From CAWGXG01 sp963826505 (GTDB taxonomy: Bacteria > Chloroflexota > Anaerolineae > Aggregatilineales > Aggregatilineaceae), in assembly GCA_963826505.1 (NCBI GenBank), contig CAWGXG010000008.1:1302001-1366000 (forward strand): DNA of 64,000 nucleotides, in the 5' to 3' direction. A model generated the notes under the pieces. It made no database searches and was not told where the DNA came from. It saw only the letters and a program-made list of their open reading frames with translations. The translations under genes and the position numbers were made by a program. This document shows, piece after piece, positions 7,447 to 16,157 of the stretch (the first letter of the stretch is position 1; every line of letters begins with the position of its first letter).

Positions 7447-8688
7447 GTGGTTGAATCAAATGCTTTGTTCACGCCGGTCAAGATCGGCACCAAAACAGCA
7501 TCAAATCGCTTTGTGATCAACGCCATGGAATGCTGTGACTCCGACGAGCACGGCAACCCGTCCGAAAAGACGTACCAGCGTTACGGCAACCTATTTAAAG
7601 GTGGCGCAGGCATGATCGTGCTTGAAGCCATCACCGTGACCTACGAGTCGCGCGGACGCGACACGCAGCTCAGCATCATGCCGCATAACCTCAGCGCTCT
7701 GCAGAAGTTCGTCGCTGAAATGCGGACCATCAACGATAAACCGCTGTTCGTGTTCCAGCTCACGCATTCCGGCGAGCTGAGCCACCCCGATTTTTCGCAC
7801 CGCGTCTGCGTGAAGCCACTGCCCGGTTTTGGCGGAGACCTGCTGAGCGAAGACGACGTCGAGAAGATCATGGACGAATTCGTCCTTGCCGCGAAGATCT
7901 GCCATGACGCGGGCGCGGACGGCATCGACATGAAACTGTGCCACGGTTACCTGGGATCGCAGATCCTGCGGCCGTACAATGACCGCAAATGGAAATATGG
8001 CGGTTCATGGGAAAACCGCAGCCGCTTCGCGTTCGAGCTGATCGAGCGCATCATCAAAGAGGTCAACGATCCTAATTTCCTGGTCGGATCGAAGGTATCG
8101 GTCTGGGAAGGTTTTCCCGGCGGTTGCGGATCGGCTGGCCCGGACTCGCCCGTGATGGATCTCACCGAGCCGCTTGCCCTGGTCAAAGGGTTGGAGGAAC
8201 GCGGCGCCGCCTTCATTCTGCAATCGGCTGGCAGCCCGTCAATCACACTGGCGCTATCGCAGCCAGATAAAGATATTCCCGATTACGCGTACCTGCATTT
8301 CTTCTTCTCGAAGACGGTGCGGCAGGCGTTGAAGCCGGAAACCACCGTGATCGGATCGGCGTACTCCGTGTTCCGCGATGGCAAGAACAACTTGCAGGCG
8401 GTCAACAAAGAGGAAAGCTCCCTGCTCTACTGGGGGAACAAAAACATCACCGAAGGCGTGACCGACATGATCGCCATTGGTCGGCAATCGCTGGCCGACC
8501 CGCTGCTGCCCTCTAAACTTATGGCGGGCAACGCCGAGGACGTCAACTGGTGTTCGGCTTGCGACAACTGCATCGAGCTGTTGATCCGCCAGCAGAACGT
8601 CGGCTGCTGCACGTATAACCGGCCTTACACGGCCGCCTTGAAGAAAATTCGCCAGGACGAAGGTCGGCTGAAAGCCAAACGGACCTGA
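7447..8688 (+). CDS. Old Yellow Enzyme-family NADH:flavin oxidoreductase with Fe-S cysteine cluster
   Basis: 413 residues, a single TIM-barrel domain. The FMN/substrate signature is present around KLCHGYLGSQILRPYNDR and YGGSWENRSRF. A C-terminal cysteine cluster, Cys369, Cys372, Cys375 and Cys387/388, resembles the [4Fe-4S] site of 2,4-dienoyl-CoA reductase and trimethylamine dehydrogenase. Those enzymes carry additional FAD/NAD(P) domains, which are absent here, so electrons must come from a partner or directly from a nicotinamide. Cys29-Cys30 (NAMECCDS) lie where YqjM-type enzymes have a flavin-tuning cysteine. Start is GTG 7447 with AGGGAGG about 9 bases upstream. The substrate is unknown; likely an activated alkene. 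The divergent PAS-LuxR gene is its probable regulator. Confidence 0.88.
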   Translation: MVESNALFTPVKIGTKTASNRFVINAMECCDSDEHGNPSEKTYQRYGNLFKGGAGMIVLEAITVTYESRGRDTQLSIMPHNLSALQKFVAEMRTINDKPLFVFQLTHSGELSHPDFSHRVCVKPLPGFGGDLLSEDDVEKIMDEFVLAAKICHDAGADGIDMKLCHGYLGSQILRPYNDRKWKYGGSWENRSRFAFELIERIIKEVNDPNFLVGSKVSVWEGFPGGCGSAGPDSPVMDLTEPLALVKGLEERGAAFILQSAGSPSITLALSQPDKDIPDYAYLHFFFSKTVRQALKPETTVIGSAYSVFRDGKNNLQAVNKEESSLLYWGNKNITEGVTDMIAIGRQSLADPLLPSKLMAGNAEDVNWCSACDNCIELLIRQQNVGCCTYNRPYTAALKKIRQDEGRLKAKRT

Positions 8689-8723
8689 TCGCCAGACCTC
8701 TTGGGGGATGAGCGGAATAGATT

Positions 8724-8752
8724 GCGGGCGGTCCAGTGGATCGCCCGCTTTG
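8724..8752 (+). terminator. Terminator after the oxidoreductase gene
   Basis: Perfect 7-bp stem GCGGGCG (8724-8730) with CGCCCGC (8742-8748), 11-base loop, followed by TTTGT. It lies 36 bases after the stop at 8688. Confidence 0.7.
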
Positions 8753-8782
8753 TATGTGCGCCATGCCGTCTGTTATCCGCCT

Positions 8783-9970
8783 CTACTGCGGGCAGACGAT
8801 GCTGTTATGTTGTTCCAGCGTGGTCGAAAACTGGTGAGTCAGATCGTTGCACGAGCGGAAATACAGGTACTCGGTCGCGGGGGCATCGAGCACGGCCTGA
8901 ATCGCCGCCAGCCCGGGCGACGCGATCGGGCCCGGCGGAAGGAGGTCCGCGATCGGGCTGCCATCCGATTTGAGATAGGTGTTGTAGGCGTATTCGGGCT
9001 GAACACTGCCCAGCGCGTAATAGTCCGCTTCCCCGCTCAGACGCGGCCACCAACGCCCATCACGGAAACCGATCGCATATTGCACGGTTGGATCGGCGTC
9101 GAGCTTCATGCTGCGCGCCAACCGGTTGAGATAGACTGACGCAATGAGCGGCGCTTCGTCCATCTGCACGGCTTCGCGCTGCACGATCGATGCCAGCGTG
9201 ACGACCTGATACATGGTCAGGCCGCGCGCGGTGGCTTTGGCGTACAAGTCTGGTGTCACATGGACGTCAAAGGCGGCCAACAGCGCGTCGCGCAGTCCGT
9301 CCGCTGTAATCCCCGGCTGGAGCTTATACTCACCCGGATACATGAAACCTTCCAGTGAAGCGGGCTTGCCATCGCTCAGCACGTCGGGTATTCCAATCCT
9401 CGCCTTGAAATCTGCTGGAATCACTGCCCCCCGCCCAACCACGTTCAGGAAGTCATTGCCGGAGAAGTCGAAGAAAGGGTTGCCGTCGATGGCAGTCTCG
9501 GCGATTTCTTCCAGGCGCCAACCCCCCAGCGTCTGAAAGGGAATCGAGGCCGTGCTCGCGTCCGTCAGGGCGTAAGCGATCTGTTCGATGGTTTGCGTCT
9601 GCTGCAAGAAGAACGTCCCGGCCTCAAGTTGGCTGTCGAGACGATAATAGCGCACGTAGTCAACAAACAAGTCCGCGTCCGTGATCAGACCGGCCGTGTG
9701 CAGATTGGCCGCGATGGTGTAGGCGGTATCACCGGGCCGTACGACGAATTCCTGGTAATGCATATCGGTCCCGGCGGATTTTTTAAGGTCATCATTGTGC
9801 TGCGCCAGACTAACGCGCAGACGGATTGCGGTCAGCGGGTCTAACCCCTGCTGGTGCGCCCAGGCGTATAACCCGCCGCCGATCACGCACGCGATCAGCG
9901 CAAAGCTGAGAACTGCGACAAGCAGCACCGCCAACACGGCGCGTGTAAGGTCTCGCTGCTGCATGGACAT
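8783..9970 (-). CDS. mltG: Endolytic peptidoglycan transglycosylase
   Basis: Cleaves nascent glycan strands and sets their length during wall synthesis, acting outside the membrane. 395 residues. A short cytoplasmic start is followed by one transmembrane segment (about 12-35), a LysM-like segment (FVVRPGDTAYTIAANLH) and the YceG catalytic domain with LASIVQREA, whose Glu is the catalytic residue of the family. The typical LDADPTVQYAIG motif and the LPPGPIASPGLAAIQAVLDA ending follow. ATG 9970 is used; ATG 9964 is also possible. It is last in the minus-strand block alaS, J-like, ruvX, hydrolase, mltG, matching the alaS-ruvX-mltG order known in many bacteria, but it has its own promoter. Confidence 0.93.
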   Translation of the reverse strand: MSMQQRDLTRAVLAVLLVAVLSFALIACVIGGGLYAWAHQQGLDPLTAIRLRVSLAQHNDDLKKSAGTDMHYQEFVVRPGDTAYTIAANLHTAGLITDADLFVDYVRYYRLDSQLEAGTFFLQQTQTIEQIAYALTDASTASIPFQTLGGWRLEEIAETAIDGNPFFDFSGNDFLNVVGRGAVIPADFKARIGIPDVLSDGKPASLEGFMYPGEYKLQPGITADGLRDALLAAFDVHVTPDLYAKATARGLTMYQVVTLASIVQREAVQMDEAPLIASVYLNRLARSMKLDADPTVQYAIGFRDGRWWPRLSGEADYYALGSVQPEYAYNTYLKSDGSPIADLLPPGPIASPGLAAIQAVLDAPATEYLYFRSCNDLTHQFSTTLEQHNSIVCPQ

Positions 9971-10008
9971 AAGATCGTTTTCTCCGTCGGCTGCTGCACA
10001 CCCCTCGG

Positions 10009-10037
10009 ATTATAGGCGCAACCCAGCCCTCCGCCAA
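10009..10037 (-). promoter_or_regulatory. Promoter of mltG
   Basis: On the minus strand, TTGGCG (10032-10037) and a perfect TATAAT (10009-10014) are separated by 17 bases, about 40 bases before the mltG start. It implies mltG can be transcribed apart from the upstream genes. Confidence 0.6.
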
Positions 10038-10078
10038 CGGCGGCTGGCCTGCGTTTGTTCACCGGATCGGCTCCGCCG

Positions 10079-11041
10079 TTACTCGCCGCTTGGCCGCAGC
10101 ACCGCGTCGAAGAACCCGGTCACGCGCTGTTCATATTCGTCAGGATAGAGGCCAGCGGCCCGTGTATGGGAGGCGCCGGGCGCGATCCACAACGTGGCCC
10201 GTTCGCCCACCGTCTCGGCAAACAGCGTGTTGTAGGCGACTTCCAACTCCACGCTGCCGCCCGCAATGAGCAGAAATGACGTGGTATCCGCCGCGATCAT
10301 CGAGTCCAGCAGCGGCGGTTCGGGCGGTTTTTCTCCGCTGAGTACCTGTACGGTCAGGTACATCACGCGCGAGACGAAGTTGCGCACCAACGGGCGCTCG
10401 GACGGCAGCGTACGCAGTTCGTCCAACGATCGGTGCGTCGCGCCGTCGGACACGACGGCGGTGATGGTCGGATAGGCCGAGGCGGCGCCAAGTAGAATCT
10501 CGCCGCCCATTGACAATCCCAGCCCGCCAATCGCAGTGATCCCATCCTGTTGCTGCAAGAATGCCACTGCCGCGCCCACGTCTCGCGTTCCCATCCAGCC
10601 CAGGCGGTTGGTCTTGCCCCCGCTCTGGCCGTGGCCGCGCGCGTCAAAGGCCAGCACGCCATATCCGTGCGACGCTAGCATGGCGACATAGCGCCGCACG
10701 CCCTCGCGCGAATTACCCGCCCCGTGTAGCACAATGATCGCCGGCCCGCTGCCGTCCGCGGGAGGGGCGTACCACGCCGCCAACCTGACGCCGTCTTCGG
10801 TGGTCAGCGTCACATCCTGAAATCCGGCTGGTGCTGCACCTACAGACTGCTTGTAAGGAAACACAACCACAACGCCGAATGCGAACGGCAGCACAAGATA
10901 CACGCCGACCACGGCGACCACGATCAGGATCACCAGCCAGCGCACCCCGCGCCGGCGACTCGGCAAGTGAAATCTGCCGCGTCTCGCCTTCGTCCTTTGC
11001 ACGGGCTTTGAAGTTTTTTGTCCGCGCTTCGCTGTTTTCAT
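10079..11041 (-). CDS. Membrane-anchored alpha/beta hydrolase
   Basis: 320 residues. An Arg/Lys-rich N-terminus (1-32) and one transmembrane segment (about 33-60) precede an extracytoplasmic alpha/beta-hydrolase domain. The oxyanion segment is IIVLHGAGNSREG, the nucleophile is Ser177 in GLGLSMGGE, and the likely catalytic His is in APGASHTRAAG. A DARGHGQSGG motif lies between. It resembles Bem46/serine-aminopeptidase-like hydrolases; the substrate is unknown. ATG 11041 lies 27 bases after the ruvX stop, so it is likely co-transcribed with ruvX. Confidence 0.85.
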   Translation of the reverse strand: MKTAKRGQKTSKPVQRTKARRGRFHLPSRRRGVRWLVILIVVAVVGVYLVLPFAFGVVVVFPYKQSVGAAPAGFQDVTLTTEDGVRLAAWYAPPADGSGPAIIVLHGAGNSREGVRRYVAMLASHGYGVLAFDARGHGQSGGKTNRLGWMGTRDVGAAVAFLQQQDGITAIGGLGLSMGGEILLGAASAYPTITAVVSDGATHRSLDELRTLPSERPLVRNFVSRVMYLTVQVLSGEKPPEPPLLDSMIAADTTSFLLIAGGSVELEVAYNTLFAETVGERATLWIAPGASHTRAAGLYPDEYEQRVTGFFDAVLRPSGE

Positions 11042-11068
11042 GGTTATCCTCTGGATTCAATGCCGCGG

Positions 11069-11533
11069 TTACACAGGCAGCACCCGCTCCGGCCAGGGGA
11101 AGTGCTCGTCGCGCAGCGCGTTGAGGAAGGATTGCAGAATGACCGCCGCCGCCACCGCGTCGATGCGTTCGGGCAGCGGCAGACCCGCGTCAAACAGCAG
11201 ATCGTTAGCCTCATCGGACGAATAGCGCTCGTTCCACAGGATCACCGGCACAGAGATCGCTGCCGCCAGCCGTCCTGCCCACAGCCGCACCCGGTCGGCC
11301 TGCGTGTATACGGTAATATGTGGCGGCGAAACTGGTAATCCAACCACCGCCTGCACCACACCTTGCTCCGTGATCACCTGTTGGATGCGCGCAAAATCCT
11401 CGCGTTTCGACGTGCGGGTGATCAACCCCAATGGGCGCGCGATTACGCCAGTCGGATCACAGACCGCCAGTCCGATCACTTTTTCGCCATGATCGATGCC
11501 GATCAAACGCCCAGGAAAAGGCTCGCCGCTCAT
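11069..11533 (-). CDS. ruvX: Putative pre-16S rRNA nuclease / Holliday junction resolvase RuvX (YqgF)
   Basis: 154 residues, the normal size for YqgF. The RNase H-like fold shows as LIGIDHGEKVIGLAVCDPTG with the first catalytic Asp, then VVGLPVS, then ILWNERYSSDEA and ERIDAVAAAVILQSFL with the other acidic residues. In E. coli YqgF takes part in 16S rRNA 5'-end maturation. Start ATG 11533 has AGGTGA about 8 bases upstream. The frame is open further upstream to 11725, but those residues overlap the J-like gene and look like non-coding translation. The restored J-like gene would end at 11530, giving an ATGA overlap typical of coupled genes. Confidence 0.92.
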   Translation of the reverse strand: MSGEPFPGRLIGIDHGEKVIGLAVCDPTGVIARPLGLITRTSKREDFARIQQVITEQGVVQAVVGLPVSPPHITVYTQADRVRLWAGRLAAAISVPVILWNERYSSDEANDLLFDAGLPLPERIDAVAAAVILQSFLNALRDEHFPWPERVLPV

Positions 11534-11648
11534 GGAGAGTTCACCTGGATCGAGATGCGTACCGACAGCACCGGCAAGCGTGGAAACCAGCCGGGCTGCG
11601 TCGTGATCTGCACCGGATGTTCCGGGTCGAGCAGCAGTTCGCCGTTCA
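11530..11648 (-). other. Out-of-frame C-terminus of the J-like gene
   Basis: On the minus strand the frame next to the J-like stop reads RLNGELLLDPEHPVQI, then PGWFPRLPVLSVRISI, and stops at 11530 inside the ruvX start codon (ATGA). A basic hydrophobic PGWFPRLPVL-type end is what I expect for this family, and the ATGA overlap is a natural operon junction. One missing base near 11649-11660 would join it to the upstream frame. Confidence 0.65.
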
Positions 11649-13067
11649 GACGACTCCGGCGGAATCCACGCCCAACCCGCGTACCCGGCTGCGTACGTAA
11701 TCCTCATCAATCGACACGGCGACATTGCCGGTCACCGTCATCAAGAATGTGACGCGCCCGTTTCCTTCGATCGAAACAATATCGCCGCGCTGGAAGGACA
11801 GCGCGTCCAGCGAAATCTCCATGCCCGGTTGGATATATGGGGCCAGCGCCGCATAGGCCACCTGGTGCGCCTGCTGCTCGTCGACGACCACCGCCTGCAC
11901 GCGCGCCCGCAGATCGAGGCTCACGCTCTCGGCGGGATCGCCCACGAAGGCGCTGTACACCGTCCACTCGGGTCGTTCCTCCAAAATCATCACGGAGCCG
12001 GGCACCAGGAACTGATCGCCCGAAAGCTGGTGCAGCAGAACATCGCGCGCCCGCTGTAACACCTGCTGGCGACCCAACACAATCAGCCGCTCGTGATCAT
12101 CCGCCGTAACAATGCCGCGTTCGCGCAGCGCGCCGCCGTAGGTCGCGTTAGGGTTGGTGATCGTCACAAGGTCGGCAAACGTTGCTTCGACCCGGTTGAT
12201 TGTACCGGGATCGACGTTGCCGGTAGCGCCCGAATTTTCCAGCAGCGCTTGGATCGGCACCTGGATCGGCGTATTGCCTACAGGCAGCGTCGTTTCGATC
12301 AGGGTTTCAAAGCGGATCGGGTAGATGTCGCTGGTGCTGACCACCGTCCCCGCCGGTACCAAGATCGGCTGATCGGAAGCGTTGGACAAGGTGACGAGGC
12401 CCTGGGCCTGAGTGGCACCTGCCGATTCTTTGCCCGACGACTGCACGGTGACGCGCGCCGTCGATTCCAACGACACGACCGAGGCGGGCATGCGCCGGTT
12501 CTCGATATCGATATCGGTCAGATCGGGATCGGCCACAATCGATACCGTTTCATACACCTGGCGACTGGCTGGGGTCAGCGTAACCGTGGCGCTTGGTCCG
12601 ACGATGAGCAGTGTCAGCACCACCGCCGCCACTAATCCACCGAACGCAGCCCAACGCGTCCAACGCCAGCGGCGCAGCGCCCCGGGGTTGAGCGCGTTCA
12701 TGCGTTCCCGGATGATGCGCTCGACGATTACCGATTGCCGCTGCGGATCGTGCGGCGCTGCAAAGTCGGTATCTCGGGGACGCTGCCACGGGTGCTGCAA
12801 TGCGACGGCTTCACTGGGAAAGACGGACAGATTGAGATCACGGGCGCAGTCAATCACGTCCAAATCGGTCGTCACCAGCGCCAGTTGAATCCCCAAACGC
12901 GCGGCGTGGCGCTGCACGAGCAGCAAATCGAGCTTGCGCGTCAGCAGACGTGTGCCGCCCGGCAGCACCAACAGCGCGCGCGGCGCATCGACGAACGCCA
13001 GCCGGTCACGAATAGTGACCGCGTCGTCATACGCTTCTAGTCGCAAAATGGTGCAGTCGTCGATCAT
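11646..13067 (-). CDS. Baseplate J/gp47-like membrane protein (C-terminus frameshifted)
   Basis: 473 residues as read. A cytoplasmic N-terminal domain (1-135) contains two alternating strand-helix units (ALLVLPGGTRLLTRKLDLLL, then IQLALVTTDLDVIDCARDL). One transmembrane segment follows (about 139-157), then an extracytoplasmic beta-rich region with SNASDQPILVPAGTVVST and GATGNVDPGTINRVE, motifs of the baseplate-J-like fold. No other phage gene is near, so this is a resident cell-envelope protein and not a prophage remnant. It lies between alaS (30 bases upstream) and ruvX. The last about 38 residues are displaced by a single-base frameshift near 11655. Function is unknown; the family name is by resemblance. 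Confidence 0.7.
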   Translation of the reverse strand: MIDDCTILRLEAYDDAVTIRDRLAFVDAPRALLVLPGGTRLLTRKLDLLLVQRHAARLGIQLALVTTDLDVIDCARDLNLSVFPSEAVALQHPWQRPRDTDFAAPHDPQRQSVIVERIIRERMNALNPGALRRWRWTRWAAFGGLVAAVVLTLLIVGPSATVTLTPASRQVYETVSIVADPDLTDIDIENRRMPASVVSLESTARVTVQSSGKESAGATQAQGLVTLSNASDQPILVPAGTVVSTSDIYPIRFETLIETTLPVGNTPIQVPIQALLENSGATGNVDPGTINRVEATFADLVTITNPNATYGGALRERGIVTADDHERLIVLGRQQVLQRARDVLLHQLSGDQFLVPGSVMILEERPEWTVYSAFVGDPAESVSLDLRARVQAVVVDEQQAHQVAYAALAPYIQPGMEISLDALSFQRGDIVSIEGNGRVTFLMTVTGNVAVSIDEDYVRSRVRGLGVDSAGVV

Positions 13068-13097
13068 GATCTCCCGCTATTGCCGACAGGAAGTGTC

Positions 13098-16049
13098 CTA
13101 CCCTAGCGCCTGTGCGATCAAATCCCGTGCGTGCTGCAGCGCCGCGTCAAGCTTTTCCGGGTCTTTGCCACCCGCTTGCGCCATATCAGGACGTCCGCCG
13201 CCACCGCCGCCCACTATCTGCGCCGCCGACTTGATCACGTTGCCCGCGTGGACCCGTCCTTTGAGGTCCTTCGTCGCGGCGGCGACCAATTGCGGCTTGC
13301 CCGTCTCAGCGACAGTACCCAAGACCACTATGCCCGAATCAACCCGGTCGCGGAACCAGTCAGTCATCTCCCGCAGCGTGTCAGCCGTGGTGGATTCGAC
13401 TTGCGCCACCAGCACCACGACCCCACAGATTACGGAGGCGTCCTGCATCAATTGGCCGAATGCCAGCCACGCCACCCGACGGTGCAGCCGCGCTACATCG
13501 TGCTGGCTGGCCCGCAAATCATCTTGCAGCGCCGCGATCCGTGTGGGGAGCACATCGGGGGTCGTGCCCAACTGGCCCGCCGCATCTTCCAGACGGTGCA
13601 GGCTGCGGCGGATGTACGCCTCCGCCCCGCGCCCGGTCACCGCTTCGATACGGCGGATACCCTGCGCCACGCTGCCTTCGGAGGTCACCACAAACGGCCC
13701 GATCACGCCCGTGTGGGTGACGTGTGTGCCGCCACACAGCTCGTAACTATAGCGCGACGCGTCGTCCTCCATAATGCTGATCGTGCGCACGCTCTCGCCG
13801 TATTTCTCGCCAAAGAGCGCCATCGCGCCTTCAGCCTTGGCCGCTTCGCGGTCCTTCACTACCGACAGCACCGGCATATCGGCCAGAATCGCCAGATTGA
13901 TGTGATGCGTGATCACGTCTAACTCCTCAGCGGAGACCGGCTGATCATGGCTGAAGTCGAAGCGTAGACGATCCGGCGCGACCAGCGACCCGCGCTGCTG
14001 CACGTGCGAGCCGAGTACGGCGCGCAACTGAGCGTGCAGCAAATGGGTTGCCGTGTGATTGCGCATAATGTCCAGGCGGCGCTCGCCGTCCACGGTCACG
14101 ACGCAGTCTGTATCGATCGCGGGCTGGCCCTCGACCACCTCGCCGCCGTGGACCACCAAACCGCCCACCGGCTGGCGCGCGTCTTCAACGTCGACTGTCC
14201 AGCCCTCGCCCTCGATCACGCCGGTATCGCTCACCTGCCCACCGGATTCGACGTAGAACGGCGTGAAATCAAGCACGACCTCAACGCGATCACCTACGCC
14301 CGCGCGCTCGACCTGCTCCCCATCGCGCAGAATGGCCAACACGCGCGCCTCACCGCTCAGCGGGCCGTATTGATCGCGCTGGACGCCGGAATCGATGACA
14401 CCCCGTTCCCGCAGATCATTCAACAGCGCGCGATAAGTTTCGCCCATGTCAATCGTGCCGAACGCGCCGCCGTCCTGCCCACGACTGACGGCCTCGTGCT
14501 GCTTTTGCGCCGCGCGGAACCCGACCTCGTCCACAGTGAAGCCGCGCTCGCGCGCCACATCGCGCGTGATCTCCAGCGGTAGCCCTTTTTCCGCGTGCAG
14601 ACGGAACGCCAGATCACCTGGAAGCTGGCCCGCCATCTCTAGCTCGTCGCGCAGACTGCTATCGATCCCCAGCGCGGCGATGATGTCGCTCAGCCGGACG
14701 TCTTGGCCCAGCCGGTCCACTAGCCCGGCCAATACATTCCCGGCCCCAGACGCCGCCAACGCCTGATCGATCTGGTTGATCTGCGCATCCATAGGGTCCT
14801 GCTCACCGCCCACCGCTGCCGGGGCGCTACCCGCTCCCGTCAGCGGAGCCAATAGCTGCATCAACTGGGCTTTGGCCTGTTCGGCCAGCGTGTCCAGCAT
14901 GCCGTCCAATTCCGCCAGGGCGCGATCCATCGCGCGGCGGAAGCGCACCTCTTCATTGGTGATCGTGCGTCGCAGCGTTTCGCGCTGGTCGAGCAGCTCC
15001 GGGTATGCCGTACCCATTGTGTCGATCACAGCGTCGCAGACATCGGCCAAGAACGGTTCTTCAAAGCCCAATTTCGTCCCAAAACGCACCGCGCGCCGGA
15101 TGACCATGCGGCACACGTAATCGCGCCCGGTCGCGCCAGGACGAACACCATCACTGATCAGGAACGTCGCCGCGCGCATGTGATCCGCAATCACGCGGTA
15201 CGGCACAATATTCGCATCACGCTGGGCGTCGGTCTGGCCGGTCAGAGATTGCACACGCCGGATAATCGGCATGAACAGGTCGGTTTCATAATTGGCTTTG
15301 GCGCCTTGCAGCACGCACACGATCCGCTCCAACCCGGCCCCGGTATCCACACCCGGCGCGGGCAGCGGTGTATCCCACTGCCCCGTGTGTTGGGGATCGG
15401 GCTGCGTGCGATTGAACTGCATGAAAACCAGATTCCAGATTTCGAGGAAACGATCGTCTTCGGCTTGCAGCGCCGCGACGATCCCGTCTTCGCCATCCTG
15501 GGGCCGCAAATCCCAGTGAATTTCACTGGTCGGGCCGCAGGGACCGGTCTCGGCCATTTGCCAGAAGTTCGTCTTGGCACCCATCCGCGCCACACGCTGC
15601 GCCGGGACACCGATCTCGTCGACCCAGATGTGATACGCCTCGTCGTCGCTTTCGTAGACCGTGAAAGCCAACCGATCCAGCGGCATCTCGTAGACCTTTG
15701 TCAGCAGGTCATAGGCGAAACGAATCGCCTCGTGCTTGAAGTAATCGCCGAACGAGAAATTGCCGAGCATCTCAAAAAAAGTGTGGTGGCGCGGCGACGG
15801 TCCGACGTTTTCGAGATCGTTGTGCTTGCCGCTGACCCGCATGCACTTTTGGGATGTCGTGGCGCGCGTATAGGGCCGTTTGTCCAGACCGAGGAAGACG
15901 TCCTTGAACTGGACCATCCCCGCATTGGTGAACAACAGGGTCGGATCGTTGCCCGGTACGAGCGATGAAGACGGCACGCGCTTGTGCCCCATCTCCTCGT
16001 AGAATTCCAGAAAAGCCTCACGGACTTCGGCGCTGGTCATTTTTTTCAT
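13098..16049 (-). CDS. alaS: Alanyl-tRNA synthetase with internal insertion
   Basis: Charges tRNA-Ala and edits mischarged Ser/Gly. 983 residues, about 100 longer than the usual 870-880. The class II catalytic core (1-250) contains RATTSQKCMR and GPSPRHHTFFEMLGNFSFGD. The editing domain has zinc ligands HTATH (665-669) and CGGTH (772-776). The C-Ala domain ends with GGGGGGRPDMAQAGGKDP. The extra length comes mainly from about residues 395-478, between the tRNA-recognition helices and the LPLEITRD motif, an Ala/Leu/Asp-rich helical insertion. ATG 16049 gives MKKMTSAEVREAFL; ATG 16040 is nearly as good. It heads the block leading to ruvX and has a strong promoter. Confidence 0.97.
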   Translation of the reverse strand: MKKMTSAEVREAFLEFYEEMGHKRVPSSSLVPGNDPTLLFTNAGMVQFKDVFLGLDKRPYTRATTSQKCMRVSGKHNDLENVGPSPRHHTFFEMLGNFSFGDYFKHEAIRFAYDLLTKVYEMPLDRLAFTVYESDDEAYHIWVDEIGVPAQRVARMGAKTNFWQMAETGPCGPTSEIHWDLRPQDGEDGIVAALQAEDDRFLEIWNLVFMQFNRTQPDPQHTGQWDTPLPAPGVDTGAGLERIVCVLQGAKANYETDLFMPIIRRVQSLTGQTDAQRDANIVPYRVIADHMRAATFLISDGVRPGATGRDYVCRMVIRRAVRFGTKLGFEEPFLADVCDAVIDTMGTAYPELLDQRETLRRTITNEEVRFRRAMDRALAELDGMLDTLAEQAKAQLMQLLAPLTGAGSAPAAVGGEQDPMDAQINQIDQALAASGAGNVLAGLVDRLGQDVRLSDIIAALGIDSSLRDELEMAGQLPGDLAFRLHAEKGLPLEITRDVARERGFTVDEVGFRAAQKQHEAVSRGQDGGAFGTIDMGETYRALLNDLRERGVIDSGVQRDQYGPLSGEARVLAILRDGEQVERAGVGDRVEVVLDFTPFYVESGGQVSDTGVIEGEGWTVDVEDARQPVGGLVVHGGEVVEGQPAIDTDCVVTVDGERRLDIMRNHTATHLLHAQLRAVLGSHVQQRGSLVAPDRLRFDFSHDQPVSAEELDVITHHINLAILADMPVLSVVKDREAAKAEGAMALFGEKYGESVRTISIMEDDASRYSYELCGGTHVTHTGVIGPFVVTSEGSVAQGIRRIEAVTGRGAEAYIRRSLHRLEDAAGQLGTTPDVLPTRIAALQDDLRASQHDVARLHRRVAWLAFGQLMQDASVICGVVVLVAQVESTTADTLREMTDWFRDRVDSGIVVLGTVAETGKPQLVAAATKDLKGRVHAGNVIKSAAQIVGGGGGGRPDMAQAGGKDPEKLDAALQHARDLIAQALG

Positions 16050-16097
16050 CAGAGCGTATCTCTCTCTGCATGTGCACGAATCGGCTGCGACCCAGCG

Positions 16098-16126
16098 ATT
16101 ATAGTTGAGCGGGGCGCGCTTGACAA
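16098..16126 (-). promoter_or_regulatory. Promoter of alaS
   Basis: On the minus strand, TTGTCA (16121-16126) and TATAAT (16098-16103) are separated by exactly 17 bases, about 50 bases before the alaS start. This is one of the best sigma-70-type promoters in the window. Confidence 0.72.
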
Positions 16127-16157
16127 TGATAACCCAGGCGGGCGTCGGACCGTGCAG

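Noticed and set aside
11534..11725. Extended N-terminus of RuvX
   Set aside because: The 64 extra residues overlap the J-like gene and are Pro/Arg/Ser-rich noise; ATG 11533 has a ribosome site and gives normal YqgF length.
11646..13067. Prophage baseplate gene
   Set aside because: No other phage structural, integrase or lysis gene nearby; it lies in a housekeeping block and has a membrane anchor.
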